Part shown: positions 35,162 to 43,659 of the stretch, one piece after another
Layout of the letters: the number at the start of each line of letters is the position of its first letter
Numbering within the stretch: position 1 is the stretch's first letter
Assembly (NCBI GenBank): GCA_030429345.1
Contig: JAUIFJ010000017.1
Span: forward strand, 28,828 to 92,827
Direction of reading: 5' to 3'
Length of the DNA: 64,000 nt
From: a bacterium
GTDB lineage: Bacteria > CAIWAD01
Made by a program: the position numbers and the translations under genes
The notes under the pieces: model-generated
Seen by the model: the letters and a program-made list of their open reading frames with translations, nothing else
Told to the model about the DNA's origin: nothing
The model's database searches: none

Positions 35162-36115
35162 TCAGGATCCCTTGCCGCTGTCCAAGGCGGCGAACCGTCC
35201 CTGAATGCTTATGCGGTCCTGCTCCAGCTGCTGGAGCAGATCCTCGATTTTGGAAAACTTCACAATATGGCGCTCGAAGTCCACAAGTTCAACGATCAGC
35301 TCCAGGCCGTAGATGGTCTCGGAGAAATCGAAGAGATGGATTTCCGGCACCCATTCCTCTTCCGAGAAGGTCGGCCGGCTGCCCAGGTTCATCATGCCGC
35401 GCAGGCGCCGCCCCTCCAGCTGCACTTCCACCGCATAGACGCCCGGCGCGGGCAGCAGCTTGTCCGGAACCGAGAGACGCAGGTTGGCGGTGGGAAAGCC
35501 CAGCTCGCGCCCCCGGCTGCGGCCGGCGACGACCGCTCCGCGAAAGCTGTAGGGGCGCCCCAGCATGGCGGCCGCCTCGCGCACGCGGCCTTCCTGGAGA
35601 CAGTGCCGGATGCGGGTGCTGCTCAAGGGTTTCCCGCCATGGTCGACGGGCGGCAGCACTTCCAGCTCGAAGTCCAGCTGCGGAGCCAGACGGCTCAGGG
35701 TGTCGCGATTGCCGGAACGCTTGTGTCCGAAGGCGTGGTCGTAGCCGATGACCAGCCGCCGAAAGCCGACCCGCGGCTTGAGGGTCTCGCGAATGAAATC
35801 CTCCGCGCTGCGAGAAGCCAGCTCCGGGGTGAAGTTGAGCACCACCAGGCGATCCAGGCCGAAGCCTTCCAGCAGGCGGATGCGCTCTTCGGCGTCGCAG
35901 AGCAGGCCCGGCCGCTCGCCCTTGCGGTCCAGCACCTGCCGGGGATGGGGCGAGAAGGTGACCAGACCGCTCGTACAGCCGGCCTCTTCCGCCCGCTCGA
36001 CCACTCGTCGCACAAGGGCCTGGTGTCCCCGATGCAGCCCGTCGAAACTGCCGATGGTGATCACGGCGCAGGGGTCGGGGCGCAGATCGGCCAGGTCGCT
36101 GCGGACGATCTGCAT
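35162..36115 (-). CDS. ribF: Bifunctional riboflavin kinase/FAD synthetase RibF
   Basis: A 317-residue two-domain enzyme. The N-terminal FAD synthetase half has GSFDGLHRGHQ (residues about 22-32), PHPRQVL and SSTRIRHCL; the C-terminal riboflavin kinase half has GRELGFPTANL and RPTF. It makes FMN and then FAD. Its ATG shares one base with the truB stop (TGATG, 36113-36117), so the two are probably translationally coupled. Length and motifs are normal for the family. Confidence 0.96.
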   Translation of the reverse strand: MQIVRSDLADLRPDPCAVITIGSFDGLHRGHQALVRRVVERAEEAGCTSGLVTFSPHPRQVLDRKGERPGLLCDAEERIRLLEGFGLDRLVVLNFTPELASRSAEDFIRETLKPRVGFRRLVIGYDHAFGHKRSGNRDTLSRLAPQLDFELEVLPPVDHGGKPLSSTRIRHCLQEGRVREAAAMLGRPYSFRGAVVAGRSRGRELGFPTANLRLSVPDKLLPAPGVYAVEVQLEGRRLRGMMNLGSRPTFSEEEWVPEIHLFDFSETIYGLELIVELVDFERHIVKFSKIEDLLQQLEQDRISIQGRFAALDSGKGS

Positions 36116-36774
36116 CAGGCGCTCTCACGGGGCAGGGAGCGCTCGGCAATCTGTTCCAGCTCTTCCAGGCGGATCGCGTCCTGCAGGCGGTAGACTCCGC
36201 TCGCCGTGCGGCGCAACTCGTCCACGTAGGCCCCGCAGCCCAGGGCCTCGCCGATGTCGGCGGCCAGGCTGCGAATGTAGGTGCCCTTGCCGCAGCCCAC
36301 CCGCAGCCGCAGCCGCGGCCACTCCCAGTCGAGCAGCTCGATGGAATGGATCACGACGGTGCGCCAGGGGATCTCGGCGCTCTCGCCGCGGCGCGCCTTG
36401 CGGTAGAGCCGTTCCCCGCCGACCTTGATCGCCGAGAAGATCGGCGGCTGCTGGCGGATCTCGCCCCTGAAGCGGGCCAATGTCTCACGCAGCTGATCAG
36501 GAGAGGGGCGGGGCGGGTTGTCGCGGGGGGTGATCACCCCGGTGGGGTCGCCGCTGTCGCTGGTCGCGCCCAGCAGGAAAGTCGTCTCGTAGACTTTGTC
36601 GCCGGCCATCACCGCGTCCTGCAGGCGGGTCGCCGGCTTGCCGACCAGGACGACCACCAGGCCGGTGGCGAAGGGGTCCAGGGTGCCGGCGTGTCCGACG
36701 CGCTTGACCTTCGTGATCCGCCGCACCTGGCGCACAAGCCAGAAGGAACTGCGGCCGGCGGGCTTGTCGAGCAC
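36115..36774 (-). CDS. truB: tRNA pseudouridine(55) synthase TruB (start uncertain)
   Basis: TruB motifs are clear: DKPAGRSSFWLVRQVR, GHAGTLDPFATG with the catalytic Asp, RLYRKARRGE and GCGKGTYIRSLAADIGEALG. It makes pseudouridine 55 in tRNA T loops. The boundary given uses the first ordinary start, GTG 36774, which would begin only three residues before DKPAG. Family N-termini normally start 5-15 residues earlier, and the frame is open through FGAGHALVLDKP back to 36864, where no ATG, GTG or TTG exists. GGAGGAGGGA lies at 36843-36852 before a CTG at 36834. A CTG start is likely; I cannot confirm it. Confidence 0.9.
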   Translation of the reverse strand: MLDKPAGRSSFWLVRQVRRITKVKRVGHAGTLDPFATGLVVVLVGKPATRLQDAVMAGDKVYETTFLLGATSDSGDPTGVITPRDNPPRPSPDQLRETLARFRGEIRQQPPIFSAIKVGGERLYRKARRGESAEIPWRTVVIHSIELLDWEWPRLRLRVGCGKGTYIRSLAADIGEALGCGAYVDELRRTASGVYRLQDAIRLEELEQIAERSLPRESA

Positions 36775-36860
36775 GAGGGCGTGCCCGGCGCCGAACTCGC
36801 AGCGCTCCTCGCCCGGGCGCAGCAGCGGCGGCAGCGCGGGTCCCTCCTCCAGGAGAGCGC

Positions 36861-37229
36861 TCAGGAGGATTCCTCTCCGTCGCCGCGCTCGTCCTCGATC
36901 TGGCGCAGCAGGCGGTCGACGTTCTCGACCCGGTCCAGGCTCTCGTCCAGCTGGAACTGCAGTTCAGGGACAGCGCGGATTCTCAGGCGGGAGGCAAGGC
37001 CCATGCGCAGCTCGCGGCCCGCGGCCTTCAAGCGTTTGAAGGCGCGCTGGCGTTCGCTTTCCTCGCCCAGGATGCTGACGAAGACCCGGGCATAGCCCAG
37101 GTCCTTGCTCAGCCGGACCTCGGAAATGGTAATGAAGCCGCCGTCGCGGACGGCGCCGCGCAGGATCAGGGTGCCCAGCTCCTTGCGGATCTGCTCCGCC
37201 ACGCGGCCGATGCGCTTTTCACTGGCCAT
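36861..37229 (-). CDS. rbfA: Ribosome-binding factor A
   Basis: A 122-residue RbfA with the KH-like fold: RVAEQIRKELGTLILRG, then DLGYARVFVSILG and RLRIRAVPELQFQLDESLDRVENVDRLL. It binds immature 30S subunits in the cold and during maturation. It starts with ATG 37229 behind GAGG, only 5 bases after the infB stop, in the standard nusA-infB-rbfA-truB order. Its tail ends in an acidic GDGEESS stretch. Confidence 0.93.
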   Translation of the reverse strand: MASEKRIGRVAEQIRKELGTLILRGAVRDGGFITISEVRLSKDLGYARVFVSILGEESERQRAFKRLKAAGRELRMGLASRLRIRAVPELQFQLDESLDRVENVDRLLRQIEDERGDGEESS

Positions 37230-37234
37230 CGATG

Positions 37235-40021
37235 CTATCCCTCGTGATCGCTGAGCTCCAGGCGGCGCACGACTTCGCGCGTACTCATGCCCTGGATCAG
37301 GTCGCCTTCCTTCAGGTCGTTGAAGCCGTTGATCTGGATGCCGCATTCGTAGCCCTGCAGCACCTCGCGGACATCGTCCTTGAAGCGCTTGAGGCTGGCG
37401 ACCGTGCCTTCGTGGATCACCTGGTTCTCGCGTACGACACGCAGCTTCATGCTGCGGTCGATCTTGCCGCTGAGCATCATGCAGCCGGCAATGACCTTGC
37501 GCGAGATGCGGAAGAGCTGGCGCACCTCGGCGGTGCCGATCACCTCTTCGACCATCTCCGGACGCAGCATGCCTTCCAGGCCGGCCTTCATCTCCTCGAC
37601 CACCTCGTAGATGATCTTGTAGAGGCGCACGTCCACGTGTTCGCGCTGGGCCAGCTCGCGGGCCTTCTGGTTCGGTGTCACATGGAAACCGATGATCACG
37701 GCGCCGGAGGCCTTGGCCAGCAGGACGTCGTTCTCGGTGATCGTGCCCACTCCGCGGCTGACCACCGTGATGCCGACCTCTTCGGTCTGCATCTTCATCA
37801 GTTCGTCGGCAATGGCCTCGATCGAGCCGTTCACGTCGCCCTTGATGATGATCGGCAGCTCGGCCACTTCGCCGGCGGCGATCTGGCTGGAGAGCTTGGC
37901 CAGCGAGAAGCGCGCGATGCGCTGCTGGTTCTGCTCGGCCTGGATCTGGCGGCGCTTGGCGGCCACCTGACGGGCTTCCTTGTCGCTGTCGAAGACCTGC
38001 AGGCTGTCGCCGGCCTGCGGCACCTCGTTCAGGCCGATCACCTGGACCGGTGTCGAGGGGCCGGCCTTCTTCTTCTCCTTGCCCTTCTCGTCGACCATCA
38101 TGCGCACGCGGCCGGTGGTCGAGCCGACGACGATCACATCGCCCTTCTTCAGCGTGCCGCGCTCGACGAGCACGGTGGCCAGGGCGCCGCGGCCCTTGTC
38201 CAGCTGGGACTCGATGACCGCGCCGCGGGCGTTGCCCTCGCTGACGGCATTCAGCTCGAGGATCTCGCTGCAGACCAGAATCTCTTCCAGCAGCTTGTCC
38301 ATGTTGTGGCCGGTCTTGGCGCTGATGTCCACGCACTGGTACTTGCCGCCCCAGTCCTCGACCAGGATGTTCTTCTCGGCCAGTTCCTTGCGGATCTTCT
38401 GCGGGTCGGCGGTGGGACGGTCGCACTTGTTGATGGCGACAATGATCGGCACGTCGGCCGCCTTGGCGTGATCGATGGCCTCGACGGTCTGCTCCTGCAC
38501 GCGGTCGTCGGCGGCGACGACCAGGACCACCACGTCGGTGACCTTGGCGCCGCGGGCGCGCATGGCGGTGAAGCTGTGGTGACCGGGCGTGTCAAGGAAG
38601 GTGATCCGCTGGTCGTTGTGCACGACCTCGTAGGCGCCGATGTGCTGCGTGATGCCTCCGGACTCCCCGGAGACCACGTTGGCCTCGCGGATGTAGTCCA
38701 GCACGGAGGTCTTGCCGTGATCCACGTGGCCCATGACGGTGACCACCGGATGGCGGGTCTGGGTCGGCAGGTCCTCGACTTCCTTGTCCTCGACCGCCTC
38801 CTCCTCCATCTCCGTGAGGAATTCCACTTCCTGGTCGTACTCGGCGCAGAGCAGCTCGATCACCTCGCGCTCGAGGCGCTGGTTGATGGTGATCATGGTG
38901 CCCATCATGAAGCACTTCTTGATCAGGTCGGCGACGGGTTCGTCCAGCAGGGTCGCCAGCTCGTTTGCGCTGATGAACTCTGTCACACGCAGGGTGTTCG
39001 TGTCCTCGTTGAACTCGCCGACGCCTGTCACACGACGATGACGGCGCTTCTTGCCCCCGCTGGCCTCCATGGCCCGCGTGGTGTCCTTGATGTTCTTGAG
39101 GATCTCGGACTGGCTGATCTTCTCCTTCTTGCCCTTGCGGCGCCGTGATTCACCGCCCTGGCTGCGCCCGCGCTCGATCTTCTTCAGGCGCTCCTCTTCG
39201 GACTTGGTGCGCTTGGCGCTGCGCTTGCGGCCCTTGGGGCCGGGCTTGCCGGTCTCGCCCGTGTCGACGGGCATGCGCGGATCCGGTTCGCCGGCGGCGG
39301 GCTGGGGCTCTTCGGCGGCCTTCTTGCGCTTGGCGGGCTTGGGCTCCTCCTCGTGGTGATACCCAAGCACCTTGCCCGGCTTGAAAACCGGCAGGGCGAT
39401 CTTGTCCTCGTCGGCAGCGGGGGCCTCTTCGGCCTTCGTTTCCGCAGGGGCCGGGCTTTCGGGCTCGGCGGGCGCCTCTTCCGGGGCGGCGGCCTCGACT
39501 GGCGCTTCGGCCTCTTCCCTGGCGACGGGCTCGGCCTCCGCCGCGACGGCGGGTTCCTCGGCGGGGGTCTCTTCGGGCTCTTCGGAGGATACCGCCTCGA
39601 CGCTTTCCTCTTCGGGCTGCTCCGGGGCTTCCGCTTCGGCTTCCGGCTCTTCCTCGGCGGCCGGGGCCTCCTCGACGACCTTGAGGGTCTTCAGGGTTTC
39701 CAGGTGCTCGCTTTCGAAGCGCTCTTCCTCGGCCGCTGCGCCCTCGCCGCTTTCGTGCAGGATCGAGTCCACTTCCGCCTTGCGCAGGTCGGCCTGGTTC
39801 TCTTCCGGCACCTCCTCCTTCGGCTTCAGCGAATCCAGGTGCTCCTGGTAGAGCTCCGGCGCCTTGGCCTCGAGGACGCGCAGATAGGCTTCCTCGGTGA
39901 TGGAAGCATTGGGGGACGAGGGAGCCTCGAAACCTTCCGCTTCCAGGTATTCCCGCAGATGCTGAATGGTGACCTTCAGCTCCCGCGCCAGTTTGATCAG
40001 TTTGAGTTTGCTTTTCTGCAA
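37235..40021 (-). CDS. infB: Translation initiation factor IF-2
   Basis: A 928-residue IF-2. It starts with an IF2N helix pair (KLARELKVTIQHLREYLEAEG). A long Glu/Ala/Pro-rich linker (about residues 100-270, EEAPAAEEEPEAEAE-type) and a Lys/Arg-rich stretch follow. The G domain has GHVDHGKT (residues 431-438), DTPGHHSF and NKCD; then come domains II-IV with the C-terminal KDVREVLQGYECGIQI. The gene is large compared with E. coli because of the linker. Its start overlaps the upstream L7Ae-like gene by 25 bases. Confidence 0.97.
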   Translation of the reverse strand: MQKSKLKLIKLARELKVTIQHLREYLEAEGFEAPSSPNASITEEAYLRVLEAKAPELYQEHLDSLKPKEEVPEENQADLRKAEVDSILHESGEGAAAEEERFESEHLETLKTLKVVEEAPAAEEEPEAEAEAPEQPEEESVEAVSSEEPEETPAEEPAVAAEAEPVAREEAEAPVEAAAPEEAPAEPESPAPAETKAEEAPAADEDKIALPVFKPGKVLGYHHEEEPKPAKRKKAAEEPQPAAGEPDPRMPVDTGETGKPGPKGRKRSAKRTKSEEERLKKIERGRSQGGESRRRKGKKEKISQSEILKNIKDTTRAMEASGGKKRRHRRVTGVGEFNEDTNTLRVTEFISANELATLLDEPVADLIKKCFMMGTMITINQRLEREVIELLCAEYDQEVEFLTEMEEEAVEDKEVEDLPTQTRHPVVTVMGHVDHGKTSVLDYIREANVVSGESGGITQHIGAYEVVHNDQRITFLDTPGHHSFTAMRARGAKVTDVVVLVVAADDRVQEQTVEAIDHAKAADVPIIVAINKCDRPTADPQKIRKELAEKNILVEDWGGKYQCVDISAKTGHNMDKLLEEILVCSEILELNAVSEGNARGAVIESQLDKGRGALATVLVERGTLKKGDVIVVGSTTGRVRMMVDEKGKEKKKAGPSTPVQVIGLNEVPQAGDSLQVFDSDKEARQVAAKRRQIQAEQNQQRIARFSLAKLSSQIAAGEVAELPIIIKGDVNGSIEAIADELMKMQTEEVGITVVSRGVGTITENDVLLAKASGAVIIGFHVTPNQKARELAQREHVDVRLYKIIYEVVEEMKAGLEGMLRPEMVEEVIGTAEVRQLFRISRKVIAGCMMLSGKIDRSMKLRVVRENQVIHEGTVASLKRFKDDVREVLQGYECGIQINGFNDLKEGDLIQGMSTREVVRRLELSDHEG

Positions 40022-40434
40022 GAGCTCCCGTCCCTTCTCTGCATGCTCCTAGGGGTGCCCCGTTCGGGGTCCTTCCGAATGTCCTGGCGATCCTCGTCCC
40101 TGCCGGGTTCGTGATCCGGTGGCCGGCAGCGATCCGCTCCGCGGATCCACTGCTCGTCCACGAGGGCGGCCACGCTGACGCCGGGCTTGCCCAGCCTCTC
40201 GCGCAGGAGGTCGAACTCCCGCAGTTCCGTGATCCGCCAGTTCCTGCCGGCCGAAGCCAGCCTCTGCAGCTCGCCCTTGCTGCGTTCCGACAGCCCGGGC
40301 GCGATGTATACGCGCGCCTGCCGAATGCGGCGCGCCCTGTTCTTCAGCGTGTCCAGTCCCAGGACCAGGGCTCCGGCGCGCCGGGCCAGCCCCAGCAGGC
40401 GCAGCAGCGCCTCCGGCGTTTCTTCGTGATCCAC
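39997..40434 (-). CDS. L7Ae/YlxQ-like ribosomal-associated protein
   Basis: A 145-residue protein whose first 95 residues look like a compact L7Ae/YlxQ domain (LLRLLGLARRAGALVLG, KGELQRLASAG, LREFDLLRERLGKPGVSVAALVDEQW). Its placement between nusA and infB matches the ylxQ gene of many bacteria; such proteins bind kink-turn RNA. The last 45 residues are Arg/Asp/Pro-rich, overlap the infB start and look non-conserved, so the annotated end may not be functionally important. The GTG start is at 40434, 13 bases after nusA. Confidence 0.75.
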   Translation of the reverse strand: MDHEETPEALLRLLGLARRAGALVLGLDTLKNRARRIRQARVYIAPGLSERSKGELQRLASAGRNWRITELREFDLLRERLGKPGVSVAALVDEQWIRGADRCRPPDHEPGRDEDRQDIRKDPERGTPRSMQRRDGSSCRKANSN

Positions 40435-40446
40435 CGGCCCTCTCCG

Positions 40447-41973
40447 CTAGTCCTCGACCTGCGTGTCGAAGGTCGAGAGCACGCGCGTGATCTCGGCCAG
40501 GTCCTCCGGGTCCAGGCCCGTGGACTCGACCACTTCCTCCATGCGCGCGTCCAGGTACTGCTCGACGGTGTGGAAGCCGCCCGAGATCAGCGCCTCCTTG
40601 TAGGCGCGCGGCAGGTCGGCCACATCGGCGATCTTGATGTCCTGGAAATAGGCCGCCACGCGGCGACGCACCTGCGCCACCTGCTCCTCGCTCATGCCGG
40701 TCTTCTCGCGGATCGTCTCGACGCTGTCGTCGAGCAGGCCTTCCGCCAGCAGGTAGCCCGAGTCGATGAGCTGGCCGGCCAGGACGGGGTTGATGCCTTC
40801 CACGTCGATGACCTTCAGGTCCTCCTCGATCTCCTCGCTGTGCAGCTGGTCGGCCAGGTGATCGCTCTCGTTGACCAGGGTCAGCTTGAAGCCGGTGATC
40901 TCGGCGGCCAGGCGGAAGACCATGTCCTCCATGGGATTGAAGACGAACTCGCCGACCATGTCGTCGCGGTTCTCGAAACGCCGCTTCTGGCGCTCGATCA
41001 TCTTGCCGTACTCTTCCTCGTTGAGCACGACCACCGCCTCGCCCAGGCCCGTGACACTGACCAGCAGCGGCTTGTTGGGGCTCATCGCCTTCTTGATGAA
41101 GGCCTGCGAATCGGAGGTGAAGTTGATGATGTCGATCTTCTCGTTTTCCAGCTCGCGCACGATGGCCTGGATGCGCACGCCCTTCATGCCGACGCAGGAT
41201 CCGACCGGATCGATGCGCGGGTCGTTGGACTCGACGGCGATCTTCGTGCGACGCCCCGGCACGCGCGCGATGGCGCGGATCTGGATGATGCCCTCGGCGA
41301 TCTCCGGCACCTCGACCTCGAAGAGGCGGCGGATGAAGGCCGGATCGCTGCGTGAGACAATGATCTCCGGGTCGCGGTTGTTTTCGCGTACGACATCCTT
41401 GATCAGCACCCGGATGCTGCTGCCGCGGAAGTAGCGCTCGCTGCGCACCTGCTCGCGCGGGGGCATGAGGAACTCCGTGCGGTCGATGTTGAGGATCACG
41501 CCGCGGCGGTTGACCTGGTGCACGTCGGCGTGGATGATCTCGCCGACGCGGTCCTTGTATTCCTCGTAGACGGCGTTCTTCTCGATCTCGCGGATCTTGT
41601 GCATCAGCGCCTGCTTGAGGTTCGTGATCGCGCGACGGCCGAACTGGCGGTAGTCGATGATCTCGATGTACTCGTCGCCCTCTTCCAGGTCCGGATCCAG
41701 CTCGCGGGCCTTGCTGAGCGGCAGCTGGGTCTCCTCGTTCTCCAGCTCCTCGTCGCCGATCACTTCCCACTCGCGGTAGATCTCGATGTCGCCCTTGTCC
41801 ATGTTGAAGGTCACCATGAACACTTCCTCAAGGGTGTACTTCTTCTTGAGAACGGAAATGAAGGCCGACTCGACGACTTCCTGGAAATCCTCGCGGTCCA
41901 GATTCTTGGTGCCCAGGAGATCCTTGATGGCATCGACGATGCCCTGCGGCTCCAGCTCCTGCTTGCGCTTCAT
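40447..41973 (-). CDS. nusA: Transcription termination/antitermination protein NusA
   Basis: A 508-residue NusA with an N-terminal RNA polymerase-binding domain, an S1 domain (about residues 135-200: RVGEIIHADVHQVNRRGVIL), two KH domains (DPVGSCVGMKGVRIQAIV and EFVFNPMEDMV) and C-terminal helix-hairpin-helix-type repeats. ATG 41973 with AAGGAAAGG is preferred over an upstream in-frame TTG (41997) that has no clear site. It modulates pausing and termination, and in this operon it may act on the terminator found before rimP. NusA is known to autoregulate in E. coli. Confidence 0.96.
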   Translation of the reverse strand: MKRKQELEPQGIVDAIKDLLGTKNLDREDFQEVVESAFISVLKKKYTLEEVFMVTFNMDKGDIEIYREWEVIGDEELENEETQLPLSKARELDPDLEEGDEYIEIIDYRQFGRRAITNLKQALMHKIREIEKNAVYEEYKDRVGEIIHADVHQVNRRGVILNIDRTEFLMPPREQVRSERYFRGSSIRVLIKDVVRENNRDPEIIVSRSDPAFIRRLFEVEVPEIAEGIIQIRAIARVPGRRTKIAVESNDPRIDPVGSCVGMKGVRIQAIVRELENEKIDIINFTSDSQAFIKKAMSPNKPLLVSVTGLGEAVVVLNEEEYGKMIERQKRRFENRDDMVGEFVFNPMEDMVFRLAAEITGFKLTLVNESDHLADQLHSEEIEEDLKVIDVEGINPVLAGQLIDSGYLLAEGLLDDSVETIREKTGMSEEQVAQVRRRVAAYFQDIKIADVADLPRAYKEALISGGFHTVEQYLDARMEEVVESTGLDPEDLAEITRVLSTFDTQVED

Positions 41974-42015
41974 GGGATCCTTTCCTTCAATGGACAAGGC
42001 CTGCGGCCCCGTCTC

Positions 42016-42492
42016 CTACCAGTTCAGCTTGTATACGGCGTCCACCAGCATTGCGCGGGGAATCGTCCTCTCGCCTTCCGGGGCGGCGAGGGACAGGGTC
42101 CTCTCGTCCACCGCCTGCAGGCGGCCTTCGCACTTGTGTTCCAGCAGGCCCTCCGGGCCTTCCTCGCGCCAGCGCAGGCGCAGGTCATGGCCGACGGCCT
42201 TGCGGAACTGGCGCTCGCTCTTCAACGGGCGGGTCAGCCCCGGGGAGCAGACCTCCAGCCGGTAGCGGAAGGGCACCAGGTCCTCCTGGTCCAGCAGGGC
42301 TCCGATGCTGCGCGACAAGTGCCCCAGCTGATCCACCCCGATGCCGCGATCCGTGTCGACCAGGAAACGGATCACGCGGCCCTTGCCGTCCCCGGTCAAC
42401 TCGATGTCGACCAGCCAGGGACTGTCTTCCTGCTCGGCGCCCGGCAGGAGTTCCTCTTCCACCAGGCTGCGAATCTGCGCCAGATCCAGCAC
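42016..42492 (-). CDS. rimP: Ribosome maturation factor RimP
   Basis: A 158-residue RimP with its two-domain plan; VSRS-type SRSIGALLDQEDL, RLEVCSPGLTRPLKSERQFRKAVGHDLRLR and a C-terminal SH3-like VDAVYKLNW. It assists 30S assembly. It is the first gene of the rimP-nusA-infB operon. The GTG start at 42492 has GGAGG five bases upstream. That site is directly next to the U-tract of an intrinsic terminator (42501-42526). Confidence 0.93.
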   Translation of the reverse strand: MLDLAQIRSLVEEELLPGAEQEDSPWLVDIELTGDGKGRVIRFLVDTDRGIGVDQLGHLSRSIGALLDQEDLVPFRYRLEVCSPGLTRPLKSERQFRKAVGHDLRLRWREEGPEGLLEHKCEGRLQAVDERTLSLAAPEGERTIPRAMLVDAVYKLNW

Positions 42493-42496
42493 AGAA

Positions 42497-42526
42497 CCTC
42501 CAAAAAAAATGGTGGGCAAGCCCACC
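42497..42526 (-). terminator. Intrinsic terminator abutting the rimP ribosome binding site
   Basis: On the minus strand GGTGGG-CTTG-CCCACC (42511-42526) is followed by A and eight Ts (42502-42509), then directly by the rimP Shine-Dalgarno GGAGG (42497-42501). CUUG is an unusually stable tetraloop. It ends transcripts from the TPR gene at 42678, and read-through is needed unless rimP has a promoter inside this short gap. It is a candidate attenuator of the whole operon. Confidence 0.88.
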
Positions 42527-42677
42527 AGTTCACGGCGATTGGACGCAATCCGGCTTCACGAGGAAGCGGGTTGTGTCCCGCTGCGCGGCAGTCGAAACCG
42601 CCGCCCTGCCCCGAAGAGCAGGATTCCGCCCGAAGGCGAAAGGGACAGCGGGCCTGGCCGCGCCGTCCCGGGGTGGT

Positions 42678-43355
42678 CTAGTGATGCATGTGATCCATCC
42701 TCTTCAGAACCAGCTCGGCGCGGGCCTTCTGCGGCGAATCCTCGTGCTTCTCGATGATTCGCTCCAGCAGCGGCAGCGCATCTTCCTTCTTGCCGGCGCG
42801 CTCATAACAAAGGGCCGCGGCCAGAAGATGATAGGGAGCATTGAAGTTCTCCGGAAAGGAAAGCCCGGCCTTGGCAAACTGCGCCGCCGCTTCCTCCCAG
42901 GCCTCCTCCTGCTCCAGGCAGTAGGCCAGTCCCGCATGGGAGGCCGCCAGCAGGAAGCCGTTCTCCATGTGGGAATGAATCGCTTCCTCGAAGAGACGGG
43001 CGGCCTCGTCGAAGTTCCCGTTCCGCGACTCGATGCTCGCCAGCAGGTAGGTCGCCTCCTGGGAGGCTGCGCTGCCGTCGAATTCCGATCGTGTCCGCTC
43101 CAGCCAGGGGCGGGCCTCGATGTACTGCTCGGCGTCGAAATACTGCAGGCCCCGGTTCAACAGGACGGCTGCGTCACCGGCTGCGGTTTCCCGCGCTTCC
43201 TTCATCCAGACGCCGCCCAGCACGATCGCGACGATGGCGACCGCCGCAATGATCAGCTTGGACTGGTGCTCGCGCACGAAATCCGCCGCGCGAAGAGTGT
43301 TCTCCATGAACACATCATGGTCGCTGTCTTCGCTGAGTCGGGGATTCTGGTTCAT
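42678..43355 (-). CDS. Membrane-anchored TPR protein
   Basis: A 225-residue protein with a short acidic N-terminus, a transmembrane helix (about residues 31-50, LIIAAVAIVAIVLGGVWM) and a C-terminal helical domain of TPR type (residues 62-220), including GLQYFDAEQYIEARPWLERT. The topology resembles YfgM/BamD-like helper proteins with the TPR side facing the periplasm, which cannot be proved here. ATG 43355 is preferred over an upstream start because the extension lacks family pattern. It ends 185 bases before rimP, with a terminator between them. tRNA-Arg lies 65 bases upstream on the same strand. Confidence 0.75.
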   Translation of the reverse strand: MNQNPRLSEDSDHDVFMENTLRAADFVREHQSKLIIAAVAIVAIVLGGVWMKEARETAAGDAAVLLNRGLQYFDAEQYIEARPWLERTRSEFDGSAASQEATYLLASIESRNGNFDEAARLFEEAIHSHMENGFLLAASHAGLAYCLEQEEAWEEAAAQFAKAGLSFPENFNAPYHLLAAALCYERAGKKEDALPLLERIIEKHEDSPQKARAELVLKRMDHMHH

Positions 43356-43420
43356 GTCCTTCGGGTCCTGCTTTCCAAATAGATCTGTTCCGGACGATCG
43401 GTTCGGCCTGCCGCCGGGCA

Positions 43421-43494
43421 TGCCCCCGAGAGGACTCGAACCTCTGGCCTACGGTTTAGGAAACCGTTGCTCTATCCACCTGAGCTACGGAGGC
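43421..43494 (-). tRNA. tRNA-Arg, anticodon CCT
   Basis: The minus-strand cloverleaf is 74 nt with acceptor GCCTCCG/CGGGGGC (one G-T pair) and discriminator A. The D arm is GCTC/GAGC. The anticodon arm ACGGT/ACCGT has loop TTCCTAA, with CCT at positions 34-36, so it reads AGG. The T arm has TTCGAGT. No CCA is encoded. It is followed by the TPR membrane protein gene on the same strand. Confidence 0.96.
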
Positions 43495-43659
43495 GGGTGT
43501 CCTGCCGGAAATCGCTGAACGCGGAAAGGTATCGCTAAGCATACTCATTCGCAAGAGGCCTTGCCTGCTTCGCTCTGCCTGCCATTACCATATTGATGCT
43601 TCCGCAGGACTCGTCATCGATTTCGATTCGCTCAGGTTCCCCCAAAACCCAGGTGCGCC

